Positions 36,012 to 44,008 of a stretch of 64,000 bases of DNA are shown one piece after another (the first letter of the stretch is position 1; every line of letters begins with the position of its first letter). The notes under the pieces are model-generated. The model worked only from the letters and a program-made list of their open reading frames with translations. It did not search any database and was not told the DNA's origin. Where the stretch lies: positions 62,001-126,000 of the forward strand of contig JODI01000024.1 of the NCBI GenBank assembly GCA_000720805.1, in the 5' to 3' direction. The translations under genes and the position numbers were made by a program. The stretch is from Streptomyces violaceoruber (GTDB lineage Bacteria; Actinomycetota; Actinomycetes; Streptomycetales; Streptomycetaceae).

Positions 36012-37024
36012 TCGCCGGCGGCGGGCCGGCCGGACTCGCCACCGCGATCCACGCGGCCCGCGCCGGACTCGACGTGGCCGTGGCCGAGCCCCGGCCGACA
36101 CCGGTCGACAAGGCCTGCGGCGAAGGACTGATGCCGGGCGCGGTGCGGGCCCTGGCCGAACTGGGCATCACCCCGCCCGGACACCCGCTGCGCGGCATCC
36201 GCTACCTCGACTCCGGGGACGACACCCGGCACGCCGTGGCCGGCTTCCGTCACGGACCGGGCCGGGGCGTGCGGCGTACGGACCTGCACGCGGCGCTGGC
36301 CCGGCGGGCGGCGGAGCTGGGCGTCCCGGTACACCCGGTCAAGATCGACGCGGCCACGGTGCGGCAGGACGCCGACAGCGTCACCGCGGCCGGACTGACG
36401 GCCCGTTACCTCGCCGCCGCGGACGGCCTGCACTCGCCCGTCCGCCGGCGGCTCGGCCTGGACCTGCCCGACCCGCGCCCGCCCCGCTACGGGCTGCGCA
36501 GACACTTCGCCGTCGCGCCCTGGACCGACCACGTCGAGGTCCACTGGTCCGCGCGAGCCGAGGCCTACGTCACCCCGCTGGGGCCGCAGTTGCTCGGCGT
36601 GGCCATCCTGACCGGCGAGCGGGCACCGTTCGACGCGCAGCTCGCCGGCTTTCCGTCACTGGCCGGCCGCCTGCCGAGGCACGCCTCCTCCGCCGTACGC
36701 GGCGCCGGACCGCTGCGCCAACGCGTCCGCGGCCGGGTGGCAGGCCGGGTGCTGCTGGTGGGCGACGCCGCCGGCTACGTCGACGCGCTCACCGGCGAAG
36801 GCGTCTCCCTCGCCCTGGCCGGTGCTGCCCAGCTCGTCCGCTGCGTCCGCGACGACCGGCCCCTGGACTACGAACGCGCCTGGCGCCGGGCCTCACGCCG
36901 CCACCGCCTGCTCACCGACACCCTGGTACGCCTGCGCGCCCACCCCCGACTCGCCCACCTGATCGTCCCCACCGCCGTACGCCTGCCCGCCCTGTTCACC
37001 GGACTGGTCAACGGCCTGGCCTGA
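35996..37024 (+). CDS. FAD-dependent hydroxylase/oxidoreductase (SrsC-type)
   Basis: This 342-aa flavoprotein belongs to the aromatic hydroxylase/geranylgeranyl reductase-like family. The dinucleotide motif is at the very N-terminus (LLIAGGGPAGLATAIHAARAG), followed by PVDKACGEGLMPGAV and the second FAD motif VLLVGDAAGYVDALTGEGVSLAL. I chose GTG 35996 because the motif must lie within the first residues; the frame upstream belongs to the overlapping methyltransferase gene. The overlap indicates translational coupling. It probably hydroxylates or oxidises the resorcinol ring towards a quinone, as SrsC does, and closes the operon. Confidence 0.86.
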   Translation: MLDLLIAGGGPAGLATAIHAARAGLDVAVAEPRPTPVDKACGEGLMPGAVRALAELGITPPGHPLRGIRYLDSGDDTRHAVAGFRHGPGRGVRRTDLHAALARRAAELGVPVHPVKIDAATVRQDADSVTAAGLTARYLAAADGLHSPVRRRLGLDLPDPRPPRYGLRRHFAVAPWTDHVEVHWSARAEAYVTPLGPQLLGVAILTGERAPFDAQLAGFPSLAGRLPRHASSAVRGAGPLRQRVRGRVAGRVLLVGDAAGYVDALTGEGVSLALAGAAQLVRCVRDDRPLDYERAWRRASRRHRLLTDTLVRLRAHPRLAHLIVPTAVRLPALFTGLVNGLA

Positions 37025-37027
37025 AAC

Positions 37028-37262
37028 CACCCCGGCGGCCGGGCGGCCGGTCGTTCCTCATTCCCCTGTAGGCGCGGCGGCCGTCGCGGTCGACGGTCAC
37101 GAGTCCGGCTTCGCGCAGGCGGGCTGGGCGGCACCTCGGGGAGCAGCGGGTAATGGACCACGGCGGCGGCCCCCGGCTCGTGCGTGACCAGAAGATGAGG
37201 GCGGCCGAAGACCGAGGGCAGGACCAGCAGCCGCGTGGTCGCGACGCAGGTCGAGGGAACGG
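37028..37262 (-). pseudogene. Decayed ArsR-type (DUF5937-like) regulator
   Basis: On the minus strand one frame reads TTRLLVLPSVFGRPHLLVTH followed by EPGAAAVVHYPLLPE, the ligand-domain style of DUF5937/ArsR winged-helix proteins. After a frame change the sequence RLREAGLVTVDRDGRRAYRGM follows, which is the end of a winged helix. Most of the helix-turn-helix and any start are gone, so I consider it a pseudogene. Confidence 0.5.
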
Positions 37263-37280
37263 ACCTGGCGCCCGTGTGAC

Positions 37281-37529
37281 CTACTGGATCGGGGAGTCGG
37301 GCGGGGGGAGGCGGATGGTGCGCTCCCGGTCCACGGCTTCCACGCCGGCGACCTCCGCCAGAGCCGGGATCCGGTCCTCGGCGATGGTTCCGGACAGCGT
37401 GCCGAGGATCGGTTGCTCACCCGTGACGGTCAGACCGGCCCGTCGCGCGGCCTCGACCACTTCCGCGAACCGGTCGGGGTCGACCGCGAGGATGACCCCG
37501 ACCGGTTCGGACGGTGAAGACCCGCTCAC
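37281..37529 (-). CDS. Small I9/propeptide-like protein coupled to the S8 protease
   Basis: This 82-aa protein reads VGVILAVDPDRFAEVVEAARR, then GLTVTGEQPILGTLSGTIA and VAGVEAVDRERTIRLPPPD. The alternating beta-alpha-beta pattern and the final GVEAVDxxRTIRLP resemble subtilisin prodomains and stand-alone inhibitor I9 proteins. It starts inside the stop of the protease gene (ATGA, 4-base overlap), so it is made together with it. I infer that it is an inhibitor or folding helper acting in trans. Automated pipelines sometimes label such proteins aldolases, but nothing of an aldolase is visible. Confidence 0.7.
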   Translation of the reverse strand: MSGSSPSEPVGVILAVDPDRFAEVVEAARRAGLTVTGEQPILGTLSGTIAEDRIPALAEVAGVEAVDRERTIRLPPPDSPIQ

Positions 37530-38860
37530 GGGGCCTGCAGCAGACCCGAGCCGACGTCCTCGACGGGTTGCGTCAGCGGGAAAGCACCCGACAGGAGACC
37601 GGCCTTGAGGTCGGCCGACCCGGCGTTGGGGTTGGCCTCGGCGAGCAGCGCGACGACACCCGCGACGTGTGGTGTGGCCATGCTGGTGCCCGACATCGAC
37701 TGGTACCCGCCGCCGGGGGCGGCCGAGTGCACGTCCCTGCCGGGCGCGGCGATGTTGATCTCGCCGCCCGCGCCGTTGATGGCGCCGCAGGAGAAGAACG
37801 ATGTGGTGAGCGACTGGTCGAGCGAGGCCACCGCCAGGATGGAGGGGCAGTTGGCGGGCCGGCCGACGGGCTCGACGGACTGGGGGCGCCGGCTCTCGTT
37901 GCCCGCGGCGGCGACGATCAGCGTCCCCCGCTCGAGCGCACGCTGGGCCAGTTGCTCGTACGTCTGGGGGAAGAGCTCACCCGGCCGGACCCGAGCGCCG
38001 AGCGACATGGAGATCACCCGTGCGCCGCGGGCGACGGCCCAGGCGATGCCCGCCAGGATCTGGCCGTCGGCGCCGCTGCCCGCGTTGCTGAGCACCTTCC
38101 CGGCGAGTATCCGGGCCTCGGTCGCCACGCCGTAGCGGGGCCCCTCCTGAGGGCCGGCCGGGCCGGCGGCGGTGCCGATGCAGTGCGTGCCGTGGCCGTG
38201 GCCGTCCTCGACGCTCTCGCCGGGCACGAAGGAGGCCGTGTCCTCGATCCGCCCGACCAGGTCCGGGTGGCGGGTGTCCACGCCGGTGTCCAGGACGGCG
38301 ATCTTCACGTCGCGTCCGGTCAGGCTGGTGAGGTTGGCCCGGATCGCCTGGAGGCCCCAGGTCCACTTCTGCTCGTCGAGGGCCGGGCCCTGTGCGATGG
38401 CCATCTCGGCCTTGGTGTGGCGTTCGACCGTTTCCTCGTCGCTGCGGTAGGCCGGGAAGAACTCGGTCGGTGCCTGCTGCGGGGCGGTGATCACCGAGGC
38501 GTAGACCATGCGCTCCGGTTCGGCCGCGATGATCGACGGATCGGCCTCGGCCGTGGTCACCAGCGTGTGGCGCTGGTCGGCCCGCACTTCGACGACGGCG
38601 GCGCCGAGTTCTTCGAAGTGCACCGATACGTCGGGGTTCTCGAGGAGTTCGGCGACGTGGGTGGTCTCGGCTCCGCTCACCCGCTCCACGGGCGCGATGT
38701 CGGCGGTGGAACGCAGTGTGTTCAGTCCGCTCTCCTGGTTGCCCGGGTCGAGCAGGACCACGTACCGACCGGTGTACTCCGCGCCCCAGCCCGACGGGGC
38801 CCCATTGGGGCGGGGCGGCTGTTCGCCGAAGGCGTGCCTGTCCAAGGGTCCGTTCGCCAT
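37526..38860 (-). CDS. S8 family subtilisin-like serine protease without signal peptide
   Basis: This 444-aa subtilase has a long N-terminal region (1-180), then the catalytic domain. The triad is Asp191 (AVLDTGVD), His223 (GHGHGTHCIGT) and Ser393 (GTSMATPHVAG); Asn321 in AAAGNES forms the oxyanion hole. No signal peptide or membrane anchor is present, so it is cytoplasmic or leaves by an unusual route. The N-terminal region may contain its own prodomain-like fold (RYVVLLDPGNQESG, then VSVHFEELGAAVVEV). I start at the ATG 38860 (MANGPLDRH). It overlaps the small I9-like gene by 4 bases. The activator and substrate are unknown. Confidence 0.88.
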   Translation of the reverse strand: MANGPLDRHAFGEQPPRPNGAPSGWGAEYTGRYVVLLDPGNQESGLNTLRSTADIAPVERVSGAETTHVAELLENPDVSVHFEELGAAVVEVRADQRHTLVTTAEADPSIIAAEPERMVYASVITAPQQAPTEFFPAYRSDEETVERHTKAEMAIAQGPALDEQKWTWGLQAIRANLTSLTGRDVKIAVLDTGVDTRHPDLVGRIEDTASFVPGESVEDGHGHGTHCIGTAAGPAGPQEGPRYGVATEARILAGKVLSNAGSGADGQILAGIAWAVARGARVISMSLGARVRPGELFPQTYEQLAQRALERGTLIVAAAGNESRRPQSVEPVGRPANCPSILAVASLDQSLTTSFFSCGAINGAGGEINIAAPGRDVHSAAPGGGYQSMSGTSMATPHVAGVVALLAEANPNAGSADLKAGLLSGAFPLTQPVEDVGSGLLQAP

Positions 38861-39376
38861 TGAATTTCCCGCTTTCTGTGCGCTTCCCCGGACGGTGGAC
38901 GCGCGCCGACGCACACAGGGTCACGTGCCGGGGACGGTGGATCACGGTTCGGCCGCGTATCGACGTGCGAGCCGTCGTGTGCAGGCTCTGCCTGCCGGGC
39001 CGCTGTCCGGGCAACGCCCTCTTCCCACCGTCGCACCGGGTACGGGGGCCCGCAACACGGCGCGGCCTGAGCCGTTCGGGAGGTCCTGACTGCCCCTCCG
39101 GGTGGAGGAGTTGGCAGCGGACCCGCCCCGGCCGCGAGCCAGTCGAACCGTGATCTCCTCGGCGTCGCCTCCTTCTTTCCCACCGGAATCAATGAGGGAC
39201 GTCAGAACAATTGACGCGCACTCGCCCCACCTCTACCTTCTGATCGATTCACCGAACTTCGTTCGAAATACCGGCCATTGGTCATTCCGGACGGACGGCC
39301 GGAGCAGTCCCTCCCGCATGTCTTCCCCCACGCGGCACGGCCGCCCACCCGCACCCGCAGGCACCTTGGAGAGCAC
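38861..39376. promoter_or_regulatory. Divergent promoter region of the S8 protease and GH43 genes
   Basis: A 516-bp gene-free region. A vegetative-type promoter reads towards GH43: TTGACG at 39211-39216, a 17-bp spacer, and TACCTT at 39234-39239. The remainder shows no gene or strong repeat. Confidence 0.55.
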
Positions 39377-40774
39377 ATGAGCGCAACCCCCAGCCCCGGC
39401 CCCCACCCGTCGCGCCGGCTGTTCCTCGGCATGGCCGCGGCCGTACCGCTGGCCGCGACCGGAGCGCTGACCCTCGGCGCACTTCCCGCCTACGCCGCGG
39501 ACTCCGCCTACGTCATGGGCTACTTCACCGAGTCCACGACCATGCTCGAGGCCAATTACGGCCTGCACCTGGCGGTCAGCACCGACGGCCTGAGGTGGAT
39601 GCCGCTGAACCAGAACAACCCGGTGGTCACGCCGACGGCGGGCGCGGGCGGTCTGCGCGACCCGTTCATCATGCGCAAGCAGGACGGCACCTTCGTCGTA
39701 CTCGCCACCGACCTCAAGGGCACCGACTGGAACTACAACAGCCAGTACATCCATGTCTGGGACTCGGCGGACCTGCGCGCCTTCACCGGCTACCGCCGGT
39801 TGAAGCTGCACGACATGGTCACCCACAGCTGGGCGCCCGAGGCGTTCTGGGACGCCGGTCGCGGCCAGTACGGGATCATCTATTCGTCCGTCAACTCCAG
39901 CGGTCACAACGTGATCATGGTGAACTACACCACCGACTTCCGGACCGTGACGTCCCCGCAGGTCTTCTTCGACCCCGGTTACGACATCATCGACGGTGAC
40001 CTCGCCGTGGGCGTGAACGGCGTCAACTACCTCTACTACAAGAAGGACCAGACCCTCGTCGGCGCACGGTCCACCACCCTCGCCCCCGGCAGCTTCACGC
40101 CCTTCAGCACACCGGTCTCCCACGGCGGCACCGAGGCTCCGGCCCTGGTGAAGTCCCTGACCTCCGGCACCTGGTACCTGTGGGGCGACACGTACTCGCC
40201 CAACGGCGTCTTCTACGCCTGGCAGAGCAACGACCTGGCCTCCGGCACCTGGACCGCGCTGGACCAGCGCCTCTACACCCAGCCCCTCAACTCCAAGCAC
40301 TGCACCATCGAGACGATCACCACGGGCGAGTACGACAACCTCGTGGCCAAGTGGGGCAGCCCCGCCTGGAACCGGCTGAAGTCCTACAACTACCCGGGCC
40401 GCTACGTCCGCCACGCCGACAACGTCGGCCGTATCGACCCCTACCCGTTCGACCCGTACCCCGACTCGCAGTGGAAGCTCGTGCCCGGCCTGGCCGACAG
40501 CACGGGCGTGTCCTTCCAGTCGGTGAACTACCCCACCCGCTACCTGCGGCACTACAGCTACAACCTGCGGCTGGACGAGAACGACGGCACCTCGACGTTC
40601 GCCGCCGACGCCACCTTCCACAGGACCGCCGGGCTGGCCGACTCCTCCTGGTCGTCCTTCCGCTCGTACAACTTCCCGACCCGCTACATCCGGCACACCG
40701 ACTACGTCCTGCGTATCGACCCGATCTCCACCACGACGGAAAAGGCCGACGCCACGTTCTACGTCGGCTACTGA
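39377..40774 (+). CDS. Secreted GH43-like arabinosidase with AbfB (CBM42-like) domain
   Basis: This 465-aa Tat-exported protein has the signal SRRLFLGMAAAVPLAATG, cut near residue 41. The five-bladed propeller (about 42-330) has the GH43-type acid triad pattern: Asp in GLRDPFIMRKQDG, Asp in DIIDGDLAVG and Glu in GGTEAPALV. The C-terminal region (about 335-465) is an arabinose-binding AbfB-like beta-trefoil with three repeats: WNRLKSYNYPGRYVRHAD, SFQSVNYPTRYLRHYSYNLRL and SFRSYNFPTRYIRHTDYVLRI. It probably trims arabinofuranose from plant arabinans or arabinoxylan outside the cell. GGAGAG precedes the ATG. It is transcribed alone and ends at a strong hairpin. Confidence 0.88.
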   Translation: MSATPSPGPHPSRRLFLGMAAAVPLAATGALTLGALPAYAADSAYVMGYFTESTTMLEANYGLHLAVSTDGLRWMPLNQNNPVVTPTAGAGGLRDPFIMRKQDGTFVVLATDLKGTDWNYNSQYIHVWDSADLRAFTGYRRLKLHDMVTHSWAPEAFWDAGRGQYGIIYSSVNSSGHNVIMVNYTTDFRTVTSPQVFFDPGYDIIDGDLAVGVNGVNYLYYKKDQTLVGARSTTLAPGSFTPFSTPVSHGGTEAPALVKSLTSGTWYLWGDTYSPNGVFYAWQSNDLASGTWTALDQRLYTQPLNSKHCTIETITTGEYDNLVAKWGSPAWNRLKSYNYPGRYVRHADNVGRIDPYPFDPYPDSQWKLVPGLADSTGVSFQSVNYPTRYLRHYSYNLRLDENDGTSTFAADATFHRTAGLADSSWSSFRSYNFPTRYIRHTDYVLRIDPISTTTEKADATFYVGY

Positions 40775-40820
40775 CGAGCGGCTCCGGCGCGACGCGAGCG
40801 AGGGCCTAGGCCCGAACACA

Positions 40821-40851
40821 GTGAAGGGGCCGAGGAGTTCGGCCCCTTCAC
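40821..40851. terminator. Strong bidirectional hairpin
   Basis: The 13-bp perfect stem GTGAAGGGGCCGA / TCGGCCCCTTCAC has a 5-base loop and sits between the convergent GH43 and M6-operon 3' ends. Confidence 0.85.
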
Positions 40852-40864
40852 CGGCGCGCGTTCC

Positions 40865-41170
40865 TCACCGCGGCGGTTCGACGGCGAAATGACCCGGGGA
40901 CGGTCTGCGCTCGGCCATTGCCTCCCCTGCGGCCAGCCTGGCCCTCACCCGGATGGTGGACCCGGGTTCCGCGTCCGCCAGGAGTCCGCCGGGCACGGCG
41001 AGCAGCATGCGCTGTCCGACGTTCCTCGACAGCAGGTCGGCGTATCCGGCCACCGGTTCGGCGTCGAGTACCGTCACCTCCGCCTGATCCCACGTGTCCA
41101 GCCTCGGATGCGGGCCCGTACCGACCAGCCGTGCGGTCAGGTCGGTACGGTTGTCGATCGCCTGCACCAT
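40865..41170 (-). CDS. Small hypothetical protein downstream of the M6 protease
   Basis: This 101-aa soluble protein reads DNRTDLTARLVGTGPHPRLD, then DQAEVTVLDAEPVAGYADLL and GSTIRVRARLAAGEAMAE. It looks beta-rich and lacks a signal peptide, cysteines and membrane segments. The start lies 9 bases after the protease stop on the same strand. No strong binding site is present, so translation is probably coupled. I do not recognise a family. By its position it may be an inhibitor or partner of the protease, parallel to the S8/I9-like pair a few genes away. Confidence 0.6.
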   Translation of the reverse strand: MVQAIDNRTDLTARLVGTGPHPRLDTWDQAEVTVLDAEPVAGYADLLSRNVGQRMLLAVPGGLLADAEPGSTIRVRARLAAGEAMAERRPSPGHFAVEPPR

Positions 41171-41179
41171 GACGGGCGG

Positions 41180-42823
41180 CTACTGGCGGGGCGGGCCGTT
41201 GTGCCGGTACCCGCCCTGTACGTTGCCCGCCTTGGCGAGGGGCTGCGAGCCACTCGTCGTCTCCCTCGACTCGGGGCGCAGGTTCTGCCTCAGGAAGGCC
41301 TCGGCCCCCCAGGGTGAGTTCGACACGGCGCGTTCCAGGGAGACGAGCCGCTCCTGGAGATCGTGGATGGTCTTGACCAGCTCCGGTACGGCCTCCGCTT
41401 CCTGGCGGGCCGCGGCATGCAGCGGCATGCGCACGGTGCCCGCTGCCGAGACCGACACCGTGGCCGTCATCGTCGCCGCCGGCGCCGAGATGTCCGTGAT
41501 GGACACACCGGTCGGGGCTCCCACGTAGGAATGGGATCCGGGCTTGCTCGACGGAGTGAACGCGGTGTTGCCGGCGCTCCCGGGGTAGGGGTCGCCTTCG
41601 TCGCCGCGATTCGTCCCCCACTCCAGGTCGCGCTGGTTGTCGGCCTGGACCAGTCCCACCATGTAGTGGTTCTCGTCCGAGTTGTCCGGCTGGCCGGTGT
41701 CGACGTGCCAGAGCAGCAGCCCCGCGGCGGGCAACGACACGTCGAACCCGGTGCGTTGGCGGTTCTCCAGCAGGAAGTACTCGTTCCCCGGCAGACCGTC
41801 CGTCCACAACCGGTACGCCTCGAAGCCGCTCTTGACGTCGGGGATGGACAGGGTCCCGTCGCTCGTGACGTTGACCGCCTTGGCCCAGCCCTGCTGGACC
41901 TTGCACCACGCCGACGGGTGGGTCGGAATGTCACCGCCCCCACCCCACGAACCGCCGCCCATCAGACACCAGTCGCCGACCCCCTCCGACGAGCCGTCGA
42001 TGTCGTACAGGTCGGGGAAGCCGAACAGCAGGTGCCCCAACTCGTGGGCGCAGACCCCGATTTTCGCGTCCTCGGGGATCGTGAGGTAACCGTAGATCCG
42101 GGCGCCGTCGGCGTTGTACGCACTCGGCAGAGTCCATTTGTGCGACCAGATGTCCCCCCGGTCACCGGTGGCTTCGCCGCCCGGTCCGGCGTGCAGGACC
42201 ATGAAGGCGTCGACGAGACCGTTGCCGTCGTTGTCGTACGGCGCGTAGTTGATGAGGGGGTCGGCGGCGACGGCGGCGTCCCGGGCCATGATCTGCGCCC
42301 GCGCCTGCCCCGTCGGGCGGCCGATGCCGAAGTTGTCGTTGGCGTACCAGGAGAGTTTCTGCGGCATCCGGACCGGGCCGATGACCTCGCCGACGATGTC
42401 CACCAGGCCGTGCGTCACTTCGCGGTAGTAGTCCCGGACACTGCCGTGCGGCAGCTCGCCGAGGGAGAAGAACAGCTTCTCGAAGTGTTCCCTGTCCGTG
42501 GTCATGGGCTTGTCCGGGAAGTCCGCGAGGACGACGACGACGCGTACCATCCCGCTCAGCGGCGAGCGGGCGGCCGCCGCGGTACTGATGGCGTCGCGCG
42601 GAGTGCCAGGCGGGAACTCGTCGGGCGGGACGATGGTGCCGTCGTCGAATCCGAGGATGCGGGGAGCGCCGCCGAGGCTGAAGGTGCTCGTCAGGTCCGA
42701 CTCACCTCGGACCCGCTCCAGCTCCTGCCGCATCCTCTCGCGCAGTTCCGGACTGGGGGCGATGGCGCAGAACTCCGACCAGACCGCGGTCGTGGAATTC
42801 TGGACAGTACGAGAATGAACCAT
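41180..42823 (-). CDS. M6 family metalloprotease (immune inhibitor A-like) without signal peptide
   Basis: This 547-aa zinc protease has the metal site HELGH at residues 260-264 (CAHELGHLLFGFPDLYD) followed by the M6-type GVGDWCLMGGGSW. An upstream region (about 90-250) includes VVLADFPDKP and YYREVTHGLVDI, typical of the M6 peptidase domain. A beta-rich C-terminal part ends in a short helical segment and a disordered tail. GGGAGAG lies before the ATG 42823. Unlike secreted immune inhibitor A proteins, it has neither a signal peptide nor a clear propeptide. A small gene of unknown function follows after 9 bases. Substrates are unknown. Confidence 0.88.
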   Translation of the reverse strand: MVHSRTVQNSTTAVWSEFCAIAPSPELRERMRQELERVRGESDLTSTFSLGGAPRILGFDDGTIVPPDEFPPGTPRDAISTAAAARSPLSGMVRVVVVLADFPDKPMTTDREHFEKLFFSLGELPHGSVRDYYREVTHGLVDIVGEVIGPVRMPQKLSWYANDNFGIGRPTGQARAQIMARDAAVAADPLINYAPYDNDGNGLVDAFMVLHAGPGGEATGDRGDIWSHKWTLPSAYNADGARIYGYLTIPEDAKIGVCAHELGHLLFGFPDLYDIDGSSEGVGDWCLMGGGSWGGGGDIPTHPSAWCKVQQGWAKAVNVTSDGTLSIPDVKSGFEAYRLWTDGLPGNEYFLLENRQRTGFDVSLPAAGLLLWHVDTGQPDNSDENHYMVGLVQADNQRDLEWGTNRGDEGDPYPGSAGNTAFTPSSKPGSHSYVGAPTGVSITDISAPAATMTATVSVSAAGTVRMPLHAAARQEAEAVPELVKTIHDLQERLVSLERAVSNSPWGAEAFLRQNLRPESRETTSGSQPLAKAGNVQGGYRHNGPPRQ

Positions 42824-42984
42824 TGAAATCTCTCCCAGATAGGGATGTTCTGGTTGTCTCTCGCAGCCAGTTACCCACGCCCGTACGGCGCCTGCAAACC
42901 GATCACACCGCAGACGCAAAGCGCACAGGGCGCCGTCAGCACGCCGCGCGAACGGCCCCGCCCGACAGCGTGACCGGTCTCCGG

Positions 42985-43863
42985 TCAGTCGCGGCGGCCG
43001 AGGGCTTCCAGGACGGATGCCAGCTGGCGCAGTGGGTCGGGGCCGACGACGCGCAGGACGACCGTGTCCGCTCCGGCCGTCTCCAGTGCGCGGATCTGTT
43101 CGGCGGCGCTCTCCGGCCGGCCGGAGACGGCGAACACCTCCTCCTGCGGGCGGCCGAGCCAGCCGCCATGGCCCTCGGTGTGCGGGTGCAGGGTCCGGGC
43201 CACCTCGTCGGGGTCCTCGCCGACACAGCAGAAGGACAGCACCGTCAGCGTGTGGCCCGGCGTGGCCCCGCCCTTCGCGGTCAGTGCCCGGGTGTTCTCC
43301 AGGTCACCGGGGCCGTGACCCTCGGCGATCAGCGTGCCGTCCGCGACCCGGCCGGACAGCTCCAGCGACCGGGGCCGTACCACGCCCGCGACCACCGGCG
43401 GCGGCTCGGCGGGCGGATGCACCAGCTGGACGCCCTCCAGACGCACCTCCCGGCCCTCCAGCTCGACCCGCTCCCCGCGCAGCAGCGCGCGTACGGCGGT
43501 GATCGTCTCCTCCAGCAGCGCGAGCGGTGAACGCGGCGCGACGCCGACCGAGACCATCCACTCCCGCACCCCGTGTCCGATCCCGGCCACGAGCCGTCCC
43601 GGGAACACCCGGGCCAGCGTGGCCAGTTCCATCGCCAGCAGCGCCGGACTGCGCAGGGGGGCCGGCGTGATCCCGATGCCCACCCGCAGTCGCTCGGTCG
43701 CGCCCAGCGCCACGGCCGCCGCCGACACCCCGCCGTTCCAGCCGAGGTCCTCGACCACCCACAGGTCGTCCACCCCCAGTGCCTCGGCCTGCCTCGCGAA
43801 CCCGGGCAGTCCCTCCGGGGCCCAGTCGCGGTCGTACATCACACCGATCCGAAGATTCGTCAT
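42985..43863 (-). CDS. LLM class F420-dependent oxidoreductase
   Basis: This 292-aa luciferase-like TIM-barrel flavin/F420 enzyme reads MTNLRIGVMYDRDWAPEGLP, then VDDLWVVEDLGWNGG, RLRVGIGITPAPLRSPALLAME, FPGRLVAGIGHG and SVGVAPRSPLALLEETI. The last motif is typical of the F420-dependent group. It probably reduces or oxidises a small organic substrate with coenzyme F420, which Streptomyces makes. The substrate is unknown. I start at the ATG 43863, where homology begins; the binding site is weak. It stands between the M6 operon and the GH5 gene, all on the minus strand, but hairpins and gaps argue for separate transcription. Confidence 0.85.
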   Translation of the reverse strand: MTNLRIGVMYDRDWAPEGLPGFARQAEALGVDDLWVVEDLGWNGGVSAAAVALGATERLRVGIGITPAPLRSPALLAMELATLARVFPGRLVAGIGHGVREWMVSVGVAPRSPLALLEETITAVRALLRGERVELEGREVRLEGVQLVHPPAEPPPVVAGVVRPRSLELSGRVADGTLIAEGHGPGDLENTRALTAKGGATPGHTLTVLSFCCVGEDPDEVARTLHPHTEGHGGWLGRPQEEVFAVSGRPESAAEQIRALETAGADTVVLRVVGPDPLRQLASVLEALGRRD

Positions 43864-43960
43864 GCGCCGGAACCTATGCTCCCCTCGCGGAACGATCAAC
43901 GCCGTGTTCCAGGCCGCCGGGTCCGGTGACGGCCGGGCGGGCCGGCGGGCGAAACGGCGG

Positions 43961-43987
43961 GACTCCGCCCCGGTCCGGGGCGGAGTC
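43961..43987. terminator. Hairpin after GH5
   Basis: GACTCCGCCCCGG and CCGGGGCGGAGTC are perfectly complementary around a single T, giving an 11-bp or longer stem. It lies 22 bases downstream of the GH5 stop on the minus strand. Confidence 0.8.
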
Positions 43988-44008
43988 TTCGCGGCTGCGG
44001 TGCTCCGG

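Noticed and set aside
37281..37529. Ketohydroxyglutarate aldolase label for the 82-aa protein
   Set aside because: The length and motifs do not fit an aldolase; the sequence resembles a subtilisin prodomain and is coupled to an S8 gene.
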